Source: Promethearchaeota archaeon
GTDB lineage: Archaea; Asgardarchaeota; Lokiarchaeia; Sigynarchaeales; SOKP01
Assembly (NCBI GenBank): GCA_030608765.1
Contig: JAUWDN010000120.1
Location: 1 to 5,062, forward strand
Reading direction: 5' to 3'
DNA: 5,062 nt
Shown: positions 1-5,035 of the stretch, one piece after another
Layout of the letters: every line of letters begins with the position of its first letter
Position numbering within the stretch: position 1 is the stretch's first letter
Notes under the pieces: model-generated
Database searches by the model: none
What the model saw: only the letters and a program-made list of their open reading frames with translations
What the model was told of the DNA's origin: nothing
Program-made: the position numbers and the translations under genes

Positions 1-696
1 AAATCCAAATTGATTATTGATTTGCATTCTTAACTGAGATAGATCTTCTTCCGCTTTGTCTAGTTCTTTAAATAATTCATTCTTTTCGATTTTTGTTAAA
101 GTTTTGGTTAATTCTTCTTGTTCTTTTTCTCTCTCTTCCAGGTCTTTTTCAAAATTTTCTAAATCAGATTTAGAGTGTTCAATATTTTCCTTTAGAGTAA
201 ATAACTTAGGGAGTTTCTTAAGTATATATTCAGCATCCTTTAGTTCGGTATATTTCTTCCTTAAAAATTCATCCATTACTTTTTGCTTATTACCTAATTT
301 GCGCGTAATATAACTTAATTCTTTAATTTCTGCTTGTACTTGTTTTTGAAACTTGGGGAGTGATTTTTTCGCTATATCGTTAATGTTTGTAAAGAGTTTT
401 TTAATTGAGTTTAACAAATCATGCATCACATCGTATGTAATTTCATTTTCAGGTACCTCAATTTCATCAATTTCCTTTTTTATTCTGTCAGAAAAGAAAT
501 GTAGCGATTTAAGAGCCTTGTCTTCTATTTTTCCCTCTCCTGCTTCTATAAAATGATCGGTGCAAACTTTAATTTCGAGTAAGTTTTCGCGAATGTCAGA
601 GATTTGTTTTTTAACAGCCTTTTTAACTTTATAAAATTGCGAATCAAGCTTCTCTTTATAAAAATCTTCGAATTCTTCTAATATAATTTCAATCAT
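1..696 (-). CDS. Coiled-coil protein of unknown function, C-terminus cut by window edge
   Basis: An uninterrupted minus-strand frame runs from an ATG at 696-694 to the window edge, giving 232 codons with no stop, so the C-terminal part is missing. I do not recognise the family. The protein begins MIEIILEEFEDFYKEKLDSQ and is dominated by Lys, Glu, Leu and Ile in heptad-like spacing. Long helical stretches cover roughly residues 1-80 and 115-232, with the most highly charged part at about 170-225. There is one Cys (residue 45), no Trp, no signal peptide and no membrane segment, so it is probably a soluble rod-like protein. It starts 18 nt after the serS stop, in the same frame, so the two are probably co-transcribed. 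No clear Shine-Dalgarno precedes the ATG. It could be the helical arm of a larger SMC/SbcC-like protein, but no ATPase motif is visible in this part. Confidence 0.8.
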   Translation of the reverse strand, partial: MIEIILEEFEDFYKEKLDSQFYKVKKAVKKQISDIRENLLEIKVCTDHFIEAGEGKIEDKALKSLHFFSDRIKKEIDEIEVPENEITYDVMHDLLNSIKKLFTNINDIAKKSLPKFQKQVQAEIKELSYITRKLGNKQKVMDEFLRKKYTELKDAEYILKKLPKLFTLKENIEHSKSDLENFEKDLEEREKEQEELTKTLTKIEKNELFKELDKAEEDLSQLRMQINNQFGF

Positions 697-714
697 TTTT
701 AGATAACTTTTAGT

Positions 715-1998
715 TTATGAGTTTATTAATTTTTTTCCATTCATATATTTTTGAAGGACTTTTGGTACTGAAACAGAACCATCCTTATTTTGGTAATTTT
801 CTAAAATACAGCAAATTGTCCGTGTTGTAGCAACCGCTGTAGAATTAAGCGTGTGAGCAATGCTCTTTTTTTGTGTGGCACCCACTTTGCCTATACGTAT
901 CTTTAATTTTCGCGCTTGATAATCCAAACAATTGCTACAGGAAACTAATTCTCGATACATATTTGAAGCGGGAAACCATGCTTCAAGGTCATATTTTTGT
1001 GCTGCATTATCGTTTAGTTCCCCCGAAGCAATATTGACTATTCGGTAAGGGATTTCCAATTCTCTGTAAATCTCCTCAGCATTATTTATTAATTCTTCAA
1101 AAATACTCCATGAGTTTTCAGGTTTACAAAAAACATATTGTTCTACTTTCTCAAACTGATGTACTCGGAATATTCCTAGCGTATCCTTCCCATGGGAACC
1201 CGCTTCTCTCCTAAAACATGAGGAAACTCCGGCATACTTTAGAGGTAATAAATCGGGATCGATAATTTCATCGTAATGATAAGCAGCCAAAGTTTGTTCA
1301 GATGTAGCGATCATAAAGAGGTCTTCGTCCTGAATTTTATATAATTGTTCTTCAAAATCTGCCAATTCTGCTGCCGCTTTCATTATTTCATGCTTTATAA
1401 AGAACGGAGTCCATATAGGATTATACCCTTTACTAATCAATTTATCTAAAGCAAATCTAATTAGCGCTAAATTAAGTAATACTATATCTCCTTTTAAATA
1501 GTAAAACCTCGATCCAACTACTTCTGATGCCTTTTTTATATCAGCTCCATCAATATCTTGAATTAATTTAACGTGAGATGACGGTTTAAAGTCGAACTTA
1601 GGCGTTTTAGCAAATTCTCTTATGATTTCGTTACTTTCTTCTGTTTCGCCAATCGGAACAGATTCGTGTAAATCATTTCCGACGATGTATCGATATTTTT
1701 CTCTCTCTTCCATATATTCGACTTTTTTCTTTTCTAGGTGGTCAATTTTTTCCTTAATTTGCTTTGATTGCGTTATTGTACTATTAGCTTTTTCATTATC
1801 GCCTGCTTTCTTGTATTTGTTTATTTCGCTCGAGATTTCATTTCTTTGCTTTCTTAAGTCTTGAATTTCTTGTAAGACATTTCTCCACAACTTATCAAAT
1901 TCTAAAACTTTCTCAGCGTTCTTAGGATCTTTAAACCTTTTTTTTTCTGTTTCAACGATTTTTTCTAGGTTATTTCTAAATTCTTCGATATCTCGCAA
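715..1998 (-). CDS. serS: Seryl-tRNA synthetase (class II, canonical, eukaryote-like)
   Basis: This enzyme charges tRNA(Ser) with serine in the cytosol. It also charges tRNA(Sec), making the Ser-tRNA(Sec) from which selenocysteine is built. The 427-residue length fits the family. Residues about 30-105 form the long helical hairpin arm that reads the tRNA variable arm. The class II core follows: motif 1 at about 176-204 (ending in IWTPFF), the TxE serine-binding motif T232-S233-E234, motif 2 at about 256-288 (FRREAGSHGKDT, then FRVHQFEKVEQ), and motif 3 at about 385-403 with N385 and the ATP-binding R393. The segments DLEAWFPAS, RELVSCSNC and TRTICCILENYQ closely resemble eukaryotic cytosolic SerRS as I recall it. 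This is not the rare methanogen-type SerRS. The start is TTG at 1998: an in-frame TAA lies two codons upstream, and the next ATG is deep in the arm. All Trp codons are TGG. The stop is TAA. Confidence 0.97.
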   Translation of the reverse strand: MRDIEEFRNNLEKIVETEKKRFKDPKNAEKVLEFDKLWRNVLQEIQDLRKQRNEISSEINKYKKAGDNEKANSTITQSKQIKEKIDHLEKKKVEYMEEREKYRYIVGNDLHESVPIGETEESNEIIREFAKTPKFDFKPSSHVKLIQDIDGADIKKASEVVGSRFYYLKGDIVLLNLALIRFALDKLISKGYNPIWTPFFIKHEIMKAAAELADFEEQLYKIQDEDLFMIATSEQTLAAYHYDEIIDPDLLPLKYAGVSSCFRREAGSHGKDTLGIFRVHQFEKVEQYVFCKPENSWSIFEELINNAEEIYRELEIPYRIVNIASGELNDNAAQKYDLEAWFPASNMYRELVSCSNCLDYQARKLKIRIGKVGATQKKSIAHTLNSTAVATTRTICCILENYQNKDGSVSVPKVLQKYMNGKKLINS

Positions 1999-2026
1999 GA
2001 TTTACTCTCTATAAAATTTAAAATTT

Positions 2027-2036
2027 CTATTATAAA
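2027..2036 (-). promoter_or_regulatory. Candidate TATA box for serS
   Basis: Read on the minus strand this is TTTATAATAG, about 29 nt upstream of the serS TTG. A start site about 25 nt downstream would give a very short leader. That agrees with the absence of a strong Shine-Dalgarno; only a purine-rich GAGAG lies before the start. The surroundings are very AT-rich, so chance TATA matches are expected. Confidence 0.35.
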
Positions 2037-2080
2037 CAATAATTTAATGATTAATTAATTTATGAAAATAATAAGCATCT

Positions 2081-2095
2081 GTTAAAAAATAAAAG
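2081..2095 (-). terminator. Candidate T-run terminator of the small gene
   Basis: Just beyond the stop codon of the 69-codon ORF, the minus strand reads CTTTTATTTTTTAAC. This is the kind of T-rich tract that ends transcription in archaea. With the TATA-like site near 2030, it would separate the small gene from serS. Confidence 0.35.
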
Positions 2096-2097
2096 AA

Positions 2098-2307
2098 TTA
2101 TTCATGGTGAATTCTTTCATCTATAGTTGCCCTTAAATATGCAACCTTTATTTTTTGTTTATCGTATCCTACTTTATCGATAATTCTCATGATTTTAATT
2201 CTCCTAGCTTTACCTTTCAGACCTTCCTCGGTCATAAATTCTCGAGCGAATTCTTCTTTTTTGTTTTCTTCTTGCTCCACCATAATTAGACCCAATGAAA
2301 AATCCAT
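2098..2307 (-). CDS. Small charged protein, function unknown
   Basis: This ORF encodes 69 residues and ends with TAA. I do not recognise it. The first ATG is at 2307; an alternative ATG at 2283 (residue 9, MVEQEENKKEEF) would give 61 residues, and neither has a clear Shine-Dalgarno. The product has an acidic N-terminal third followed by a basic stretch (KGKARRIKIMRIIDKVGYDK), then a short helix-rich tail ending DERIHHE. A small nucleic-acid-binding fold is conceivable, but no motif proves it. Support for a real gene comes from the protein-like composition, a good TATA-like sequence upstream (2349-2358), a T-rich tract after the stop, and the lack of a competing ORF. It may be transcribed separately from serS, which starts 99 nt further on. 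Confidence 0.5.
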   Translation of the reverse strand: MDFSLGLIMVEQEENKKEEFAREFMTEEGLKGKARRIKIMRIIDKVGYDKQKIKVAYLRATIDERIHHE

Positions 2308-2320
2308 AAAAAACTTAATG

Positions 2321-2399
2321 TGATTAGAATTTTGGATTAAAATTTGTAGATTTATAACTAACCATTTGTTTAAGTAAATGACAAATTTGATTAGAATTT
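2321..2399. repeat. Direct and inverted repeats in the divergent intergenic region
   Basis: The 12-mer TGATTAGAATTT occurs twice in the same orientation, at 2321-2332 and 2388-2399 (67 nt apart start to start). Between the copies is an exact 8-nt inverted repeat, AAATTTGT at 2340-2347 and ACAAATTT at 2381-2388. Both pairs flank the TATA-like site at 2349-2358, as operator sites for a regulator of the small gene would. The AT-rich composition lowers the significance, but an exact 12-nt repeat in about 80 nt is more than expected by chance. Confidence 0.5.
2349..2358 (-). promoter_or_regulatory. Candidate TATA box for the small minus-strand gene
   Basis: The minus strand reads GTTATAAATC, a good archaeal TATA-box match, about 42 nt upstream of the ATG at 2307. 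A start site about 25 nt downstream would leave a leader of about 20 nt for the first ATG or about 40 nt for the second. Confidence 0.4.
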
Positions 2400-2452
2400 A
2401 TCAGCTTAACCAGAAAAAATAAATTAATCCAATAATTTCAAGACAAAAAGGG

Positions 2453-2466
2453 TTTTATTATAATAT
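2453..2466 (+). promoter_or_regulatory. Candidate TATA box for the hdrA-vhuD operon
   Basis: TTTTATTATAATAT lies about 60 nt upstream of the hdrA start and follows a purine-rich stretch (AAAAAGGG) that could act as the B-recognition element. Transcription would begin near 2485-2490, giving a leader of about 35-40 nt. Assigned by position and composition only. Confidence 0.35.
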
Positions 2467-2481
2467 CAAAACGAAGTAAAA

Positions 2482-2528
2482 GCAATTAATTATTATGGTG
2501 ATGTTTTAACTAAAGGTGAATTAATTGT
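2482..2528 (+). promoter_or_regulatory. Inverted repeat that would enclose the hdrA ribosome binding site
   Basis: GCAATTAAT (2482-2490) can pair with ATTAATTGT (2520-2528): eight Watson-Crick pairs plus one G-U. The loop holds the Shine-Dalgarno, and the 3' arm includes the TTG start codon. Inside, TTTT (2504-2507) can pair with AAAG (2512-2515) around an AACT loop. TGAT (2499-2502) then faces TGAA (2517-2520), so tandem G-A pairs are possible. It may modulate translation. The stem is A/T-only apart from its ends, so it may be weak or fortuitous. Confidence 0.3.
2514..2519 (+). promoter_or_regulatory. Shine-Dalgarno site setting the hdrA TTG start
   Basis: AGGTGA matches the complement of the archaeal 16S 3' end (AGGAGGTGA type) and ends 5 nt before the TTG at 2525. 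An in-frame TAA lies immediately before the TTG. No in-frame ATG is available before the conserved N-terminal motif, so this site decides the start. Confidence 0.75.
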
Positions 2529-4525
2529 CTGAAAAGCAGACCATTGACAAAATAAGAATAGGAGTTTACGTGTGTAGATGAGGTGTTAATATTGGAGCTC
2601 ACCTTGATTGCGATGCTGTCAGAGATTTTGTTGAACCGTTACCTAATGTTGTTATAGCAAGGACTAATAATTTTACATGTAGCGACCCAGGACAACAAAT
2701 TATTAAAAATGACATTTTAGAATTAGGTTTGAATAGAATAGTTGTTGCGGCTTGCACGCCTAAGATACACGAACCTACATATCGAGCCGTATTAAGGGAA
2801 GCAGGATTAAGTCCGTATTATTTCGAAATGGTAAATTTAAGAGAACACTGCTCATATGTTCATCAGGGAGACATGGAAAACGCAACAGAAAAAGCAAAAC
2901 GATTAGTTCGCGCTGGAATAAATCGAGCAAGAGAATTGGAAAGCGTTCCTTACAAAGAAATTCCCGTAGAAAGAGCAGCATTAGTCATCGGTGCGGGAAT
3001 TGCTGGAATGAATGCAGCATTAGACTTAGCAGAACACGGAATACAAGTATATTTAGTCGAGAAACAAGCTACAATTGGAGGAAAAATGGCGCAGTTTGAT
3101 AGAATATACCCAACAGATGATTGTGGTATATGAGTTCTTGCCCCCATAATGGTAAACGCTTCAAAACATCCTAATATAAAACTTTTCACTTATAGCGATA
3201 TCATCGAGTTTAGTGGTATTACTGGTGATTATAATGTTAAGATTCGCAAAAATCCTCGATATGTTAACGAGAGTAATTGTACCGGGTGTGGATTATGTAC
3301 TACGGAGTGCCCCATCAAAGTTCCTAATGAATTTTACAGCGGAATTGGTGAAAGAAGTGCGATTTATATTACATTTCCCCAAGCAGTTCCAAAATACGCT
3401 GTAATAGATAAAGGCGTTTGTATAGATTGTAAAAATTGAGAACGCGTTTGTCCTGCAGAAGCAATTGATTTCGAACAAGAACCAGAAATTGTTGAAATTA
3501 AGGTAGGGGCAGTAATTGTTGCTACGGGCTATGATGAATATCCGATAATCGAAACCAATGAATACAATTATGGGATTTATCCAAATGTTATTACACAGAT
3601 TGAATTAGAAAGCCTGTTAAGCCCAATAGGTCCAACTGGAGGGCATATATATAGAATATCTGATGGTAAAACACCAAGAAATGTAGTAATGATCCAATGT
3701 GTTGGTTCTAGGTCGCTAAAAGCCAATCCCTATTGCTCGATGGTGTGTTGTAGCGTCGCTCTTAAGAATGCCCAACTATTGAAACAAGAGTATCCAGAAA
3801 TGGATGTTATCATATTCTATATTGACATTAGAACTACCGATAAAGGCAACGAGGAATATTATAGAAAAATTAGGGACGCTGATGTTAGAATGATTCGGGG
3901 TAAAGTAGGCGAAATTAACGAAGATGAAGATCATAACTTAATGGTTCGAGTTTATTCCTCTTTAACTGGTGAATTAATGAAGATTAAGGCAGATATGGTA
4001 GTATTATCAATCGGAATGAACCCCTCTAAAGGAACTATGGAAGCAATTGAAATATTAGGTTTAGGAAAAGGACCTAACGGCTTTTTAACTGAAATTCATG
4101 GCTGTTTGAAACCTCAAGAAACCACAAACATGGGTATTTATATCTGTGGATGTGCAGCAGGACCAAAAAATATTCCTTATTCCGTTTCTACGGCGCTAGC
4201 TGCTGCAAGTAAAGCTGCTGCTTTACTCTCTCATAAAACTATTAAGCAAGAACTAATTATCGCTGAAGTAGATGAATCTTTATGTTTGGGATGCCATAGA
4301 TGCGAAAAATTGTGCGAATACGGAGCGATAAGCATTAATGAAGACGAAATCGCGAAAGTTGATGAACTAAAGTGTAAGGGATGTGGCGTATGTATTTCTT
4401 CATGTCCTGCACGAGCGATTGATTTAAAATATTATCGAGATAGTCAATTTGAAGCTGAAATCAAAGGAATCGGAAAAGACATTCTCGAAAAGATACCAGA
4501 AGAATCTTCTAAAATCGAAAATTAA
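2525..4525 (+). CDS. hdrA: HdrA, FAD/iron-sulfur subunit of heterodisulfide reductase; selenoprotein with three Sec
   Basis: HdrA is the cytosolic flavin subunit that bifurcates electrons from MvhD/VhuD to ferredoxin and to HdrBC. Read through three TGA codons, one frame gives 666 residues, the normal HdrA length. Domains in order: an N-terminal iron-sulfur domain (VYVCRU at 14-19, TCSDPGQ, VAACTP, REHC); a thioredoxin-reductase-like FAD domain with GAGIAG at 156-161 and DDCGIUVLAP around 198-207; a ferredoxin insertion with C252/C255/C258/C262-P and C299/C302/U305/C309-P; QCVGSR at C392 and CSMVCC at 404-409; CGCAAGPKNIP at 541-551; and a C-terminal two-cluster ferredoxin (C587/590/593/597 and C617/620/623/627). 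Sec19, Sec203 and Sec305 each align with a family cysteine. A standard gene caller would split this gene into fragments at 2525-2581, 2582-3133, 3134-3439 and 3440-4525. The true stop is TAA, 21 nt before vhuD. Confidence 0.95.
2579..2581 (+). other. hdrA: In-frame UGA read as selenocysteine (HdrA Sec19)
   Basis: The context is VYVC-R-UGA-GVNIG. HdrA proteins usually have a CxCGxNI motif here, so the UGA stands at the second cysteine of the N-terminal iron-sulfur domain. The next base is G. Confidence 0.88.
3131..3133 (+). other. hdrA: In-frame UGA read as selenocysteine (HdrA Sec203)
   Basis: The context is TDDCGI-UGA-VLAPIMV. The HdrA family has DCxxC(I/V)LxPxMV near the flavin domain, so the UGA matches the second cysteine of that CxxC. 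Upstream and downstream parts are in the same frame and match HdrA continuously. The next base is G. Confidence 0.92.
3437..3439 (+). other. hdrA: In-frame UGA read as selenocysteine (HdrA Sec305, ferredoxin motif)
   Basis: The context is CIDCKN-UGA-ERVCPAEAID. The UGA occupies the third cysteine of a CxxCxxCxxxCP [4Fe-4S] motif in the ferredoxin insertion. A selenolate would therefore be a direct ligand of an iron-sulfur cluster if the usual ligation holds. The next base is G. Confidence 0.9.
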
Positions 4526-4531
4526 AGCATT

Positions 4532-4540
4532 AGGAGATGA
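4532..4540 (+). promoter_or_regulatory. Shine-Dalgarno site of vhuD
   Basis: AGGAGATGA matches the archaeal consensus AGGAGGTGA at eight of nine positions and ends 6 nt before the ATG at 4547. It supports the start of a gene whose first in-frame TGA comes only 17 codons later. Confidence 0.8.
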
Positions 4541-4546
4541 TAAATA

Positions 4547-4957
4547 ATGACAGAAAATAAAATAGATCGAAAAATAATAGCTTTTGGATGTGAAAAATGA
4601 GGATATTCCGCGGCAGATCTAACGGGTACTATGAGAAAATCTTACTCTACTAATTTCCATCTAATAAGGGTAAGATGTACGGGAAGAATAGGAATCCATT
4701 TAATTATGGAGAGTTTTCTAAACGGCGCCGATGGAGTGGCTATTATCTCTTGAAAAGAAGGAGAATGTGAATTTGGAGACGGAAATATGAATACATTCGA
4801 GCATGTTAAGTTTTTAAAGAGACTATTCAAACACTTAGGTTTGGCGGAAGAACGAATTCAACAGTATTTTTGCTCAGCAGCCGAAGTTGAAAAATTCATT
4901 AAATCGGTAGAAGATATCACTCATAAAGTAGAACTTCTCCCTCCTCTACCAAAATAA
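4547..4957 (+). CDS. vhuD: MvhD/VhuD hydrogenase-Hdr iron-sulfur linker subunit; selenoprotein with two Sec
   Basis: MvhD (VhuD in the selenium form) carries a [2Fe-2S] cluster and links the F420-nonreducing hydrogenase, or formate dehydrogenase, to HdrA. Read through two TGA codons, the frame gives 136 residues, the usual family size. Family landmarks in order: FGCEKUGYSAADLTGT (13-28), matching the family CNWCxYxGAD region; IRVRCTGRI (40-48), matching the VxCxGRV motif with C44; NGADGVAIIS (59-68); and UKEGECEFGDGN (69-80), matching GCHxGDCHYxxGN with C74. Sec18 and Sec69 each replace a conserved cysteine. The C-terminal half is helical, as is normal. The gene lies 21 nt after hdrA with a strong Shine-Dalgarno, so the two share an operon and their products act in one complex. 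It stops with TAA. Automatic annotation would probably miss it, because the TGA codons cut it into short pieces. Confidence 0.93.
4598..4600 (+). other. vhuD: In-frame UGA read as selenocysteine (VhuD Sec18)
   Basis: The context is FGCEK-UGA-GYSAADL. The family motif is CNWCxYxGAD, so the UGA matches the second cysteine of a CxxC pair with C15. The family Trp is at the preceding position (Lys here), which argues against a Trp reading. The next base is G. Confidence 0.9.
4751..4753 (+). other. vhuD: In-frame UGA read as selenocysteine (VhuD Sec69)
   Basis: The context is VAIIS-UGA-KEGECEF. The family has GCHxGDCHY here, so the UGA replaces the first cysteine of the pair, while C74 keeps the second. 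The following base is A, unlike the other four UGA codons. Confidence 0.9.
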
Positions 4958-4965
4958 AAAATTAA

Positions 4966-5035
4966 TCCGAATCAGGATGATCCTTCTAAAAAAATTTAGT
5001 TAGGAGGTAACTAACTCACAGCATGAGTTTTCGGA
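4966..5035 (+). promoter_or_regulatory. Structured segment after vhuD, possible SECIS or translation-control element
   Basis: TCCGAA (4966-4971) pairs perfectly with TTCGGA (5030-5035). The helix can extend outward with bulges through AATTAA (4960-4965) and TTTAAATT (5037-5044). It encloses hairpin A, TCCT-CTAAA / TTTAG-AGGA (4981-5005), and hairpin B, AACTCA / TGAGTT around a CAGCA loop (5013-5029). Hairpin B abuts the outer helix, giving a three-way junction. An alternative perfect 7-bp hairpin, TTAGTTA-GGAGG-TAACTAA (4996-5014), competes with A and exposes a Shine-Dalgarno-like loop. The unpaired linker contains ATGA (4977-4980). The location fits an archaeal SECIS, but I cannot match it confidently to either the methanogen or the eukaryotic SECIS shape. 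Confidence 0.35.

Noticed and set aside
56..556. Plus-strand ORFs at 56-313 and 353-556
   Set aside because: They are antisense to the continuous coiled-coil reading frame. Their Ser/Phe-rich low-complexity products are the mirror of Glu/Lys codons.
1622..1864. Plus-strand ORF opposite the serS arm
   Set aside because: It is antisense to the coiled-coil arm of SerRS, with a Ser/Phe/Leu-rich product and no ribosome binding site.
2367..2410. Imperfect hairpin TTAAG / CTTAA with inner TGA-AAATT / AATTT-TCA stem as a leader SECIS
   Set aside because: It lies upstream of the likely transcription start, contains only AT-rich pairing, and lacks the GA on the 3' side expected for a kink-turn.
2775..3478. 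Minus-strand ORFs at 2775-2981, 2950-3189 and 3293-3478, and plus ORF 3213-3404
   Set aside because: They lie in other frames of hdrA, which has strong family matches throughout.
4642..4830. Minus-strand ORF of 62 residues
   Set aside because: It is the shadow of the vhuD frame, which carries recognisable MvhD motifs once TGA is read through.
2525..4957. hdrA and vhuD as pseudogenes with nonsense mutations
   Set aside because: All five interruptions are TGA, each at a conserved cysteine, with no TAA, TAG or frameshift in about 800 codons. Ribosome binding sites and family motifs are intact.
2525..4957. UGA reassigned to Trp or Gly
   Set aside because: serS uses TGG for all four of its Trp codons and has no in-frame TGA. 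In VhuD the family Trp is beside the UGA, not at it. All five sites are Cys positions.
4977..5006. Eukaryotic-type SECIS using ATGA (4977-4980) and GGAG (5003-5006)
   Set aside because: Placing the G-A quartet there forces C-A and C-U mismatches at the base of the upper stem. The same bases pair far better as TCCT/AGGA Watson-Crick pairs, so the quartet would not form.
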